This document shows positions 8,457 through 16,044 of a DNA stretch of 64,000 nt, piece by piece. The first letter of the stretch is position 1; every line of letters begins with the position of its first letter. This stretch comes from Niastella koreensis GR20-10 (GTDB lineage: Bacteria > Bacteroidota > Bacteroidia > Chitinophagales > Chitinophagaceae). Below the pieces are notes generated by a model that saw only the letters and a list, made by a program, of their open reading frames with translations, was not told the DNA's origin and searched no databases. The DNA lies in contig NC_016609.1 of the NCBI RefSeq assembly GCF_000246855.1, positions 6,770,744-6,834,743 of the forward strand, given 5' to 3'. The translations under genes were made by a program, and so were the position numbers.

Positions 8457-10215
8457 ATTATCCGATATTAAAAAGGGCAGGATAAGTTTTGTTCAATTAT
8501 GCCAGGAAATAGAAGCAAGACTTTTAAAACAAGCCTATTTTTTAACCGACGAAACCTTAATCGTTCACGCTTGTCTGAGCCACATTGATATAAAAAAGCT
8601 CGACCCTTCCACCGAAATAGTTGCCTTCTATGCAAAAGAGGTAATGGGGAACTTCATTAAAACTGTTACCGAAGAGGAGAGTATAAATACCTTTTTCAGA
8701 GCCATACTTAGTCTGGAAACGTTGCCAATTCATAATAGACTAAAATATGAGAATGAAGCCAAAGAGGATTTACAAGGGTTAGATAAGTTGTTAGATCACT
8801 ATAAAGAGCAGCCATTTATTAAACGATTTCTGGCGGAAGCGGCCAAACCAAGAGATCACGAGGAGCGAATATTGCATGAATTTTTTCTTCGAGCTACGAG
8901 CAAACGAAATGAGGTAATCGATTACATTCTTCACAAAGTGGGAGATATCGCCATTGAAAGATCGAAAATACAATATGCGGAACATGGTGCTTGGAAAAGT
9001 CAATCCGATATTATGAAAAAAATGCATGTTAAATGGGACTTTCCTTATAGGGAAGTATACGTTGCTGTCAATGATTGGAAAGTTGGCATCGACTATGAAA
9101 AATTGGATTACCGAAAAATAAATCTCATCCGTAACAAAACTCGAATGCTAAACTCTAGTCCGCCGATTCAGCATACATTTAGCCCGGAAATTAAAAAGGA
9201 ATTTCTAAAAAACTATAAAGATGCGAAGGTTTTACCTATATTAAACGAGATGATTCAGAAGGTACAAGAATTGCCTATTTTGAAGAAGAGAGTTGCTATT
9301 TTTAAAGAACTTAAGGCTTTATATCTGTCTAAAAGGTGGTACGGTTTGTATGCGCTGGCACTCCCACAAATTGAAGGAATTTTTACCGAGATGAACCAGA
9401 TCGTTAAGCCTAAGAAATATTCAACTGGCTCACTTACTGATAAAGTCCATGTAATAAGGGAGTATTCAGGATATGCGGATTATTCTTTTGACTATTATGA
9501 ATATTATTTACCCAAACTACGAAACAAGTTTGCTCATACAGGTAGCGATGAAGAGATCAAGCTAAAATCTTTTATGGTACTCTTGGATCTTAAGCATCTA
9601 ATTATAGTTTTTGAAGAATTAAACTCCCCACTGATCGAAGCAGATGGTATAATTAAATCAGGAGCTACTCATTTTTCACACGTTGGTCGAATTTCGCATT
9701 TTTTAGAATTACTTAATGAGTTAAGTAATAGTGGACAACTAAAGGAAATTATTTCGCCTGCAGAAGAATTTATTTATGGACATTTGATACCAATTATTGA
9801 GCAGCCATCTTTTTTTTCGAACTTACAGTTGGATTTTTCTGAAGCCCTTACACGGTTTGAAGATCATGTTGATAATATGTCGCTGGTCTATAACGATAAG
9901 GAGTTTAAACTGTTTTCTCTAACTAAATCGGAATTTAATATCCGAATCAAAGAATTAGAAAAATTACTTGAAAGTGACATAAAAATATTATATGAGGAGG
10001 ATTTAAAGTTTCTTTTTGATGTTCATTACTTTGTTAAAAACTTCGTCAAGGTATTTCCTAATCCACCTGGTGAATTCAAGACCTTATTAAAACAGTTTGG
10101 TGAGGTTAACAGGACTCACCTTGATGTTATAAATAATTTAGCCGCACGAATAAATATCGAAATTCCGGATGAATACTTGCTATTAACTGAAAAATTACGA
10201 CATCGATTAGTGTAG
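8443..10215 (+). CDS. Uncharacterised 590-aa protein with a HEPN-like RNKFAH motif
   Basis: A long, charged, mainly helical cytosolic protein with no signal peptide, membrane segment or P-loop. At residues 360-365 it carries R-N-K-F-A-H followed by TGSDEE, preceded by an aromatic helix (DYYEYYLPKLRNKF). This is the Rx4H signature of HEPN ribonuclease domains and also occurs in abortive-infection-type proteins with an LRNxxAH motif. The N-terminal 350 residues and the C-terminal 200 residues are not recognised. ATG at 8443 overlaps the last codons of the decayed integrase frame, suggesting insertion or deletion placed the gene there. A defence role is inferred from the motif and neighbourhood. 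Confidence 0.65.
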   Translation: MQKIKLSDIKKGRISFVQLCQEIEARLLKQAYFLTDETLIVHACLSHIDIKKLDPSTEIVAFYAKEVMGNFIKTVTEEESINTFFRAILSLETLPIHNRLKYENEAKEDLQGLDKLLDHYKEQPFIKRFLAEAAKPRDHEERILHEFFLRATSKRNEVIDYILHKVGDIAIERSKIQYAEHGAWKSQSDIMKKMHVKWDFPYREVYVAVNDWKVGIDYEKLDYRKINLIRNKTRMLNSSPPIQHTFSPEIKKEFLKNYKDAKVLPILNEMIQKVQELPILKKRVAIFKELKALYLSKRWYGLYALALPQIEGIFTEMNQIVKPKKYSTGSLTDKVHVIREYSGYADYSFDYYEYYLPKLRNKFAHTGSDEEIKLKSFMVLLDLKHLIIVFEELNSPLIEADGIIKSGATHFSHVGRISHFLELLNELSNSGQLKEIISPAEEFIYGHLIPIIEQPSFFSNLQLDFSEALTRFEDHVDNMSLVYNDKEFKLFSLTKSEFNIRIKELEKLLESDIKILYEEDLKFLFDVHYFVKNFVKVFPNPPGEFKTLLKQFGEVNRTHLDVINNLAARINIEIPDEYLLLTEKLRHRLV

Positions 10216-10307
10216 TAAATCTCTAATAAAGATCCTTAAGATGAGAAGGAGATCAGAATGGTACCAAGGCGTTTGGTTTTATAACGTGGCCGCTAAACAA
10301 AATCCAA

Positions 10308-10595
10308 TCAATTTAATAAGGCAATTACAGCCGTAGCAGGTGTACTGTTGCAACGGATAATGTCAAGGCTAAAATTGCCCTTGCTGTCGCTAACCATAAC
10401 GCGGCAATGTAAATTGTCTATATTTATATCTACAAAACCAGTGGTAACAGGAAGGGCATCACAATTGATCAGATTGCCGTTTATGTGAAGTGTTGAAGAG
10501 ACCGCCGCGGTAATGGTAACATTGCCCAGATTGGCAGTGGTGGTAAATAAAGCCGCAACTGAAACCAATTTAAGGAGCCTATGGAACAGTTCAGG
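10308..10595 (-). pseudogene. C-terminal fragment of a secreted carboxypeptidase-regulatory-like protein
   Basis: This minus-strand frame encodes about 95 residues with alternating short strands (NLGNVTI, HINGNLINCDALPV, VDINIDNLHCRVMV, NFSLDIIRCN). That style is typical of the repeated beta domains in secreted Chitinophagaceae proteins of the carboxypeptidase-regulatory type. There is no ATG and no signal peptide; the frame is closed upstream by a TAG at 10596-10598, and only a TTG could serve as start. It therefore looks like a remnant of a much larger exported protein. It lies just before a row of small genes that may be immunity genes. Confidence 0.5.
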
Positions 10596-10642
10596 CTATT
10601 AAGAGTTAGTGAAAGTATCAAACAAATAAATCTAAATTCCCT

Positions 10643-11110
10643 ATGATGACATCAATACCCGATATACAACACATATTAATTATCCTTGAAGTGGCAGGTA
10701 AACAAGTCTTGTTTATTATTCTTGATGAGGAAGGATCTATTAACAGGAAGGGCAATGGGAGCCCTGATTGCGAGGATAATGATTTGTTTATTGGCATTAC
10801 AAGCAAAAATTTATTTAACCAGATTAAGCCATTCATTACTGAAGAAATGCAAGAGTTTTGGGGAAATAAATATGATTTGCCGGATAAAAAAGGACGGTTA
10901 TGCTGTTTAAATATTTTATACAAAGACGATAAGATCGAGACAGGAGTTCAATTCCTTTATGGCGAATTTTCTCAGGGGCCGCCAAATCCGTTTAGGACCT
11001 TAGTGATAAAAGCTGTAGAATTAACCAATAATTGGCATGAACAACAAAAGCGAATAGCTTTTGAAAGTATAATTGCAAAAAAAGCTAAACCCTGGTGGAA
11101 ATTTTGGTAA
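10643..11110 (+). CDS. Hypothetical small cytosolic protein, 155 aa
   Basis: Begins ATG ATG ACA at 10643. The product has strands such as HILIILEVAGKQVLFIILDE near the N-terminus, then an acidic middle and a basic, tryptophan-rich C-terminus (KPWWKFW). No signal peptide or known motif is visible. Size, lack of recognisable domains and position in a row of unrelated small plus-strand genes (10643, 11157, 11715) resemble immunity-gene arrays, but that is inference. The ORF on the opposite strand at 10618-10923 is a shadow. Confidence 0.6.
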   Translation: MMTSIPDIQHILIILEVAGKQVLFIILDEEGSINRKGNGSPDCEDNDLFIGITSKNLFNQIKPFITEEMQEFWGNKYDLPDKKGRLCCLNILYKDDKIETGVQFLYGEFSQGPPNPFRTLVIKAVELTNNWHEQQKRIAFESIIAKKAKPWWKFW

Positions 11111-11156
11111 ACAATGTTGATGCTTTCCCCACTTCAGCCAATAAAGGAATTATAAA

Positions 11157-11591
11157 ATGAGAACTGATAAAACAACTATTATTACGTCTGAAGTGCTGAA
11201 CAGCCTGGAGAAGGCATGCAATATTAAAGAGCTGGTTACAGAACAAGAATTTATCGATGTGCTTAAACTGGATAAGGCAATTATCTATATGCTGGTTGAT
11301 TGGTCTGGTCCAGAAAGAATATCACGTTATTTAGTTTACCAAGTACTCACTGACCTTGGCCCGGAAGAAGGAATACCAGTATTTAAAATTGATTGCTCAG
11401 ATCAAACCAAAGAATATATTGTCCGTTGGCTTGTTAAACAAAGAGAAAGCAATAAAGAGTTGTATTATGGCGGTTGGGGCGAAACTTTATTTCTTAACCT
11501 TGGAAATATTGTCGATTTTATAGGCAATCCCGCAAAAAACGGACGTATGAAAACAGAAGAGAAATTGGCTGAATGGAAAAAGAGCGAATAA
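11157..11591 (+). CDS. Thioredoxin-fold-like hypothetical protein without redox cysteines, 144 aa
   Basis: The ATG at 11157 lies 46 bp after the previous gene, so co-transcription is likely. The segment KAIIYMLVDWSGPERISRYLVYQVL (about residues 41-65) has the shape of a thioredoxin beta-strand followed by the active-site helix, but the CxxC is absent (WSGPE). A later segment IPVFKIDCSD and GGWGETLFL match the following strand and cis-Pro-loop region loosely. It is probably a non-catalytic thioredoxin-like protein; several immunity proteins use this fold. I assign no function. Confidence 0.55.
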   Translation: MRTDKTTIITSEVLNSLEKACNIKELVTEQEFIDVLKLDKAIIYMLVDWSGPERISRYLVYQVLTDLGPEEGIPVFKIDCSDQTKEYIVRWLVKQRESNKELYYGGWGETLFLNLGNIVDFIGNPAKNGRMKTEEKLAEWKKSE

Positions 11592-11714
11592 GATGTAGCT
11601 ACTATTCGCCGGAAGTGGAATATTAACAATACAACAATGTTTCAGTAATAATTCTTTATATTTTCGACATCAGCTGATGCTTGATCTGATAATTTTTAAA
11701 ATACTTTAAATGTT

Positions 11715-12077
11715 ATGGACGAGGAAATCTACGGTATAGATATTGACCACGCGCATAAGAGAGCCGTGGAACTTATTCCTGAAGAATTCTTTTGGAGTTG
11801 TATTGACGAACTTGCGCCATTTGGGTCAGATGAAGGTGACACTGCCCTTGCTGAGTTTAGAGATTGGCGTAAACAAAACCCTAAGATCCCAACAATAGAG
11901 TGTTTAAAATGGGTCATTGAGAGTGTCGGAGAAATGAATTTCAAGGATTACAATCAGGAATTTTTAGAACGGAACGGAATAAAAGAAGCCATCAAGGATG
12001 AAGACTGTGGCCAACAATATCTATACACATTGGATAACTCTGTAATTGTCACAGGTTTCATTCATTTGGTAGGCTAA
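11715..12077 (+). CDS. Hypothetical acidic protein, 120 aa
   Basis: ATG at 11715 is preceded by an A/T-rich 120-bp spacer. The protein is acidic, starts MDEEIYGIDIDHAHKRAVEL and contains EEFFWSCIDELAPFGSDEGDTALAEF. No signal peptide, membrane segment or known motif. The style is that of small single-domain immunity-like proteins. Oddly, after the TAA at 12075-12077 the same frame stays open for another 48 codons to TAA at 12222-12224, which may mean the gene was once longer. Confidence 0.55.
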   Translation: MDEEIYGIDIDHAHKRAVELIPEEFFWSCIDELAPFGSDEGDTALAEFRDWRKQNPKIPTIECLKWVIESVGEMNFKDYNQEFLERNGIKEAIKDEDCGQQYLYTLDNSVIVTGFIHLVG

Positions 12078-12089
12078 GGATTAATCGAT

Positions 12090-12224
12090 GTGCCGAATAA
12101 ACCGATTATTCAGTTTGCCATAACTAAGCAAATTATTTGGGCTGAACTTTCAACTGATTGTAAGCACGCTGACGAATACATTGACAACTTAAAAGTTTTG
12201 AACAGAGCACTGGAATTAGCCTAA
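12090..12224 (+). CDS. Possible small GTG-start ORF, 44 aa, or the tail of the preceding gene
   Basis: In the same frame as the preceding gene, directly after its TAA, lies an open stretch encoding VPNKPIIQFAITKQ and ending LNRALELA. A GTG at 12090 with AAGGA 8 bp upstream could start a 44-residue helical protein. Alternatively the stretch is the degenerated C-terminus of the 11715-12077 gene, cut off by a nonsense mutation. The sequence alone does not separate the two. Confidence 0.25.
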   Translation: MPNKPIIQFAITKQIIWAELSTDCKHADEYIDNLKVLNRALELA

Positions 12225-12290
12225 CTTAAAAGAAATTATCTGGAAGATATTTTATCTATCAATTGTTTTACAGGTCTAATACGAATAAAT

Positions 12291-12367
12291 AATTCTTTTA
12301 ATTGGTTCGACAATCTGCCGGTGGACTCCACATCTTTCAAAGGTCTGCAGCAATGCGGGCCTTTTTT
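12291..12367. repeat. Copy 1 of a ~70-bp imperfect direct repeat carrying a terminator
   Basis: This block (TTTTAATTGGTTCGACAAT, then CTGCCGGTGGACTCCAC and a hairpin) recurs at 12940-13009 with few differences. The first half resembles a tRNA 3' end: a T-loop-like GGTTCGA and a closing CCA. It is followed by a GC-rich stem (12339-12348 with 12355-12364) and a T run, i.e. a plus-strand rho-independent terminator. The spacer 12225-12290 before it shows nothing else. Confidence 0.6.
12338..12367 (+). terminator. Rho-independent terminator within repeat copy 1
   Basis: AAAGGTCTGC pairs with GCGGGCCTTT around a 6-nt loop (10 bp with two G-T pairs), followed by six Ts. It would end transcription from the small-gene row to its left. 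Confidence 0.65.
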
Positions 12368-12388
12368 GTTTTGCAGAACCTTCCGAAG

Positions 12389-12428
12389 TAGGAATTAGCT
12401 CAGTTGAATAAGAGCGTCCCGACGAATC
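12389..12428 (+). other. tRNA-like 5' fragment
   Basis: The sequence reads TAGCTCAGTTG then AATAAGAGC: the T8-A9 plus a perfect GCTC/GAGC D-stem with an AGTTG loop as in tRNA genes. It is followed by G, TCCCG and a 7-base ACGAATC that fits an anticodon arm with GAA at the anticodon positions. The 3' side of the anticodon stem (expected CGGGA) and everything beyond are missing, so it is not a working tRNA. A tRNA scrap near an integrase remnant suggests an old attachment site. Confidence 0.4.
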
Positions 12429-12439
12429 ACTGTACTCAC

Positions 12440-12447
12440 TATCTTTG
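12440..12447 (+). promoter_or_regulatory. Bacteroidota -7 promoter element (TATCTTTG)
   Basis: TATCTTTG matches the TAnnTTTG consensus of the Bacteroidota primary sigma factor. It lies 8 bp before the ATG at 12456, so the transcript would be nearly leaderless. Confidence 0.5.
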
Positions 12448-12455
12448 CGACATCT

Positions 12456-12827
12456 ATGGCAAACAATATGACATACGAAGAACTGGTAAAAAAGCATCCT
12501 GGCTCTCTGGTGGAAAAGATCGTGACAGAAGTATTAAGCAAAGATACCGTCGACGTTTACTTTGAAGATGAAGAAGACGAACAATGGGCTGTAATAAAAG
12601 TGCATATCTATGAAGAGGACAAGGAGATGGCAATCCGGTTACTATCCGGTAACAAATGGATATTGCAGTTTGGATATTATGATGATGAGGATGAATTCAT
12701 TGAGCTGCTTCAGCCTCTTGCTCAGCCGGAAATTGACCTGATTCCCAAGGGCCTTCAAAAGGTCATGCTAAAAGTTGTGGCGAGTGAAGAAGGCTTGCGG
12801 CTTCCGGGAAATTTTTTATCCAGATAA
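12456..12827 (+). CDS. Hypothetical acidic protein, 123 aa
   Basis: A small cytosolic protein between the two copies of the direct repeat. It has a strongly acidic middle (DVYFEDEEDEQWAVI and GYYDDEDEFIELL) and no signal peptide or recognised domain. The -7 element at 12440 fixes the start. Its position between two repeat copies, each with its own terminator, makes it look like a discrete cargo cassette. Function unknown. Confidence 0.65.
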   Translation: MANNMTYEELVKKHPGSLVEKIVTEVLSKDTVDVYFEDEEDEQWAVIKVHIYEEDKEMAIRLLSGNKWILQFGYYDDEDEFIELLQPLAQPEIDLIPKGLQKVMLKVVASEEGLRLPGNFLSR

Positions 12828-12939
12828 AGCCGAACTTTTATACAGAACATTTTCCAGGCAACTTTATTTTACGGGCACAGAGTTATAAGTCATGTCGTTT
12901 CTATCAGGTACCTTACAAAGGTTATACGATTTAGAAATA

Positions 12940-13009
12940 TTATTAATTAGTTCTACAATCTGCCGCGGACTCCACTTCTTTCAAAGGTCCGCATAAGCGG
13001 GCCTTTTTT
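12940..13009. repeat. Copy 2 of the ~70-bp imperfect direct repeat
   Basis: Reads TTAATTAGTTCTACAATCTG, then CCGCGGACTCCAC and the same terminator hairpin as copy 1 at 12291-12367, about 650 bp away. Differences are single substitutions and a short indel. The spacer 12828-12939 before it has no other visible feature. Confidence 0.6.
12982..13009 (+). terminator. Rho-independent terminator within repeat copy 2
   Basis: AAAGGTCCGC (12983-12992) pairs with GCGGGCCTTT (12997-13006) around ATAA, followed by a run of Ts. Ten base pairs with one G-T. It lies directly before the next gene and would terminate the 12456 gene. Confidence 0.7.
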
Positions 13010-13024
13010 CATTAAATTGCTCCT

Positions 13025-13714
13025 ATGAAAACACTCGGACTCATAGGCGGCACCGGTTGGGTATCTACCGTAGACTACTACAAACTCATCAACGAACTGG
13101 TTAATGAAAAGCTCGGTGGCGTTCATGCCGCAAAGCTGATCCTCTATTCACTTAACTTCGGAGAAATCAAATCCCTTCTAGACATAAACGACTGGGACAG
13201 CATCAGCCGCATTTATATAGACATTGCCATTAAACTAAAGCAAGCAGGTGCCGACTGTATTATACTGGCCGCCAACACCCCTCACCTGATCGCAGATAAA
13301 ATAAAGCAGGCAGTACAGTTGCCTTTTATTCATATTGCAGAAGCAACAGCCAAAGCCATCAAAGAAACCGGCATTAAAAAGGTAGCGCTGCTTGGCACCA
13401 GGTTTACCATGGAAAATTCTTTTTACACAGATGCGCTTGCTGCAAAAGGTATTTCAACCCTGGTCCCCAATGAAGCGGAACGCAATTATATCCACAATAG
13501 CATCCTGAATGAAATGGTAAAAGATGTTTTTACTGAAGCCTCTAAAGCCACTCATATTGAAATCATCAACAGGCTAATTTCAGAAGGCGCCGAAGGCGTT
13601 GTGTACGCCTGTACGGAAATCCCGATTTTACTGAAAAACACCAGCATTGCCGTCACCACATTCGACACTACACTTATTCATGCAAAAGCAGCAGTAGCGT
13701 TTGCGCTTGATTAG
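13025..13714 (+). CDS. Aspartate/glutamate racemase-family protein lacking the first catalytic cysteine
   Basis: A 229-residue protein starting MKTLGLIGGTGWVSTVDYY, the usual N-terminus of the YgeA/Asp-racemase family, and of normal length. The second catalytic site is intact (YACTEIP, C196). At the first, where the family has a cysteine before NTxH, this protein has LAANTPH (A82-A83-N84), so the Cys/Cys pair needed for racemisation is incomplete. It may be a lyase or decarboxylase-like member (arylmalonate decarboxylase also uses one cysteine), or have another activity. It converges with the HMG-CoA-reductase fusion gene, leaving 13 bp between stops. Confidence 0.8.
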   Translation: MKTLGLIGGTGWVSTVDYYKLINELVNEKLGGVHAAKLILYSLNFGEIKSLLDINDWDSISRIYIDIAIKLKQAGADCIILAANTPHLIADKIKQAVQLPFIHIAEATAKAIKETGIKKVALLGTRFTMENSFYTDALAAKGISTLVPNEAERNYIHNSILNEMVKDVFTEASKATHIEIINRLISEGAEGVVYACTEIPILLKNTSIAVTTFDTTLIHAKAAVAFALD

Positions 13715-13727
13715 CTGACGTATTGTT

Positions 13728-16043
13728 TTACCCTTCGCACATTTTTTCCAATTGTTCAATCATCGAAAAACAATTATCCAGCACCCGGTTGGGAAATTTC
13801 AATTTCATCAGGATTTCCGATGCTTTATAAAAGGTCATCCTGCAGACCAGGAATTCTTTTAAGGCATATAAGTAGCCCCTCACCCACGCTGCATCAGAAA
13901 GGTCTCTGCCCCAGGCAGCCGCATGCAAACCAAGATACTTTTTCAGGAAGTTTAGGTCCTGCGGATCGCTTGTTACGAAAGCCAGGAATTCAACAATATC
14001 CCGATGGGGAATATTCTTTACCGCCAGCTCCCAATCATACATACACACTTCACCATTCATACGAATGGCTATGTTCCTTGGATTAAAATCATTGTGAATA
14101 AGGCAAACAGGCAAAGCATCGATTTCACTGCGTACTGTAAGATCTTTCAAAAATCCCTGCAACTGCTGAAGCTGAACTACCCGCACAGGATCCTCTTCTT
14201 CTTTTACAATGATAGCTATCAGTTTCTCATAAAGCGGGGCCGACGAAGCCGGGTCAAACTGTTGAAAGAGATGTTCAGGAATTTGTGCGGATGCTGCATG
14301 ATAATGTTGATGAATGGTGGTAATATTCTTAATCATGTTCTCAATATCCTGCGGCCGCCACCTTTCTGGTTCATTCTCGGCATTAAAAAGGTACATATCC
14401 TGTTCGGGCAGGTACTCGGTGATCAACAAATATATTTCCCGCTGCAAATCTTCTTTCTTACCATAATAAGCTGGCGTAACAAAAAATCCTTTCGTATGCA
14501 GGTCCTCGTAAATAAAAAGCTCCTTCAGGTGACAATTGTAATATTCGGTATGATTGCGGTAATTGTAGATCAGGTCAGACAAAACAGGATCAATGGAAGC
14601 AGCCAGGCAGTGCAAGGCCTTGATCACATCCTGGTCCATGGCCTTTGATTTTACCAGCAGGGATAGATTGTTCTTGTCATCCATTGCAGTAAACGGGAAA
14701 AAGCCGATCAGCTTTTTACTGATCTTTCGCGTAAGGTTGGTAATTATGCCATTATCCATTTCCTGTTCTTCAAAACCAATGGTCAGGGAGCTGAATTCGG
14801 GGTTCAGCTTCCCAAGTATTTCAACAAGCAGGTTTTTATTAAGCTCCGATTTGGTAAGCCAGTTCACCGGTTTGTTCCGGCCTAATTTTTCGTGCGACTT
14901 GGCAAAGGCGCCGCTTACAATCGCCGCATAGGTAGAAATCTCCAACGACAACGCAAATGCCGCTATCAATTGGGCGAACCGTTCCAGCTTTCCTTTCCCG
15001 TAACATTTCATCAACTCCAGCACTTCTTTTTGTTTAGGTACTGAAGTGCCGCCTCCAACTGTACCTATTACCAACGTGGGCAAACAAAGTGAAATATACA
15101 AGCCCGTATTTGTTTTCTCTATAGACAGCATTCCCACCGATGATTCGTGTAACGACCCCAGATCCTGACCGGTAGCAGCAAACAGGGCAGCAACCGTATT
15201 GGCCACGTTGATATTATACCCAAACATATTATCCAGTTTGGCCAGCACAACAGAGGGCGCAAAGTAGTTCATGATATCGTCGGAAGTAGTGCGCAATACA
15301 TTAACAATAAGCGACTCCTCTAAGTGGCATTCTGCGATTACTTTTACGCCCCTGCCCTTGGTAACCGAATAGGTGGAAACTTTTTTATCGGACGAACCAT
15401 TTCCTTCTATAACGTAATTAGTGATGACAATCCCGGTTTCTTTACTGAACAGTTCAACAATAAAAAGCAAGGCGTGCCAGGTACAGGTGGTAGTCATGTT
15501 TTGTCCCGAAGCATCGCCCGTGCGATAATAAAACCGGGTGTGCACCACGTTTTCAACAATGATAGGTTCAATGGATAAAAGCTGTGCGTGATTGGAATGT
15601 TTTTCTGCCTCTCTTTTTATAGTCTGAAACTTTGCAGGCAACCAGTTATAGAACATCGCTGCATCCTCCGGCTTATCAAAAACAAACATGGGACACCGGC
15701 TCATCTTCTGATGAATGAACCTTGTTTTAATACCTCCGCTCATACTGGCGGCTTTTGCGCCCCGGTTCATACTGGCTACCAGTGCGCCTTCCAGGGTGGC
15801 CGCGCCGCCATACACCCATTCTTCCCTACCATCGGCCATATGCAATAGCGGTCCTACCAAACCAATAGGGATTTCAACCGAACCGATGTAGGACTCTATT
15901 TTATTCTGGATATCGCCATGCAAAAGGCCCGAAGTGGAAATATGCTCAATGGAATATCCCAACTCGTTTAAATAATCATGGCGCAGTTTGGTAGAGGTAG
16001 GTGTTACCAAACCCCGCCCGGGAATGATGGGGTAATTTTCCAT
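13728..16043 (-). CDS. Fusion of class I HMG-CoA reductase with an APH/choline-kinase-like kinase
   Basis: Residues 1-400 are a class I HMG-CoA reductase, which reduces HMG-CoA to mevalonate. Visible are IGSVEIPIGLVGPL (53-66), catalytic Glu85 (ATLEGALVAS), GDASGQNM (176-183), the SDKK lysines (219-221), GQD with D294, GTVGGGT (327-333) and the catalytic His384 (KSH). All expected catalytic residues are present. Residues 410-771 form an aminoglycoside/choline-kinase-like fold: candidate ATP lysine K465, HNDFNPRN with H650/D652/N657, and the metal-binding DWE at 670-672. No membrane segments, so cytosolic. The ATG is 1 bp after the P-loop kinase stop, implying translational coupling. The kinase substrate is unknown; mevalonate is an obvious guess. 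I know no such fusion. Confidence 0.85.
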   Translation of the reverse strand: MENYPIIPGRGLVTPTSTKLRHDYLNELGYSIEHISTSGLLHGDIQNKIESYIGSVEIPIGLVGPLLHMADGREEWVYGGAATLEGALVASMNRGAKAASMSGGIKTRFIHQKMSRCPMFVFDKPEDAAMFYNWLPAKFQTIKREAEKHSNHAQLLSIEPIIVENVVHTRFYYRTGDASGQNMTTTCTWHALLFIVELFSKETGIVITNYVIEGNGSSDKKVSTYSVTKGRGVKVIAECHLEESLIVNVLRTTSDDIMNYFAPSVVLAKLDNMFGYNINVANTVAALFAATGQDLGSLHESSVGMLSIEKTNTGLYISLCLPTLVIGTVGGGTSVPKQKEVLELMKCYGKGKLERFAQLIAAFALSLEISTYAAIVSGAFAKSHEKLGRNKPVNWLTKSELNKNLLVEILGKLNPEFSSLTIGFEEQEMDNGIITNLTRKISKKLIGFFPFTAMDDKNNLSLLVKSKAMDQDVIKALHCLAASIDPVLSDLIYNYRNHTEYYNCHLKELFIYEDLHTKGFFVTPAYYGKKEDLQREIYLLITEYLPEQDMYLFNAENEPERWRPQDIENMIKNITTIHQHYHAASAQIPEHLFQQFDPASSAPLYEKLIAIIVKEEEDPVRVVQLQQLQGFLKDLTVRSEIDALPVCLIHNDFNPRNIAIRMNGEVCMYDWELAVKNIPHRDIVEFLAFVTSDPQDLNFLKKYLGLHAAAWGRDLSDAAWVRGYLYALKEFLVCRMTFYKASEILMKLKFPNRVLDNCFSMIEQLEKMCEG

Positions 16044-16044
16044 G

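Noticed and set aside
12389-12428. Functional tRNA-Phe gene
   Set aside because: Only the D-arm and half of the anticodon arm are present; no variable region, T-arm or acceptor partner follows, so only a remnant is claimed.
14004-14648. Plus-strand ORF of 214 aa within the HMG-CoA reductase fusion gene
   Set aside because: Antisense shadow of a gene with clear catalytic motifs; composition is not protein-like.
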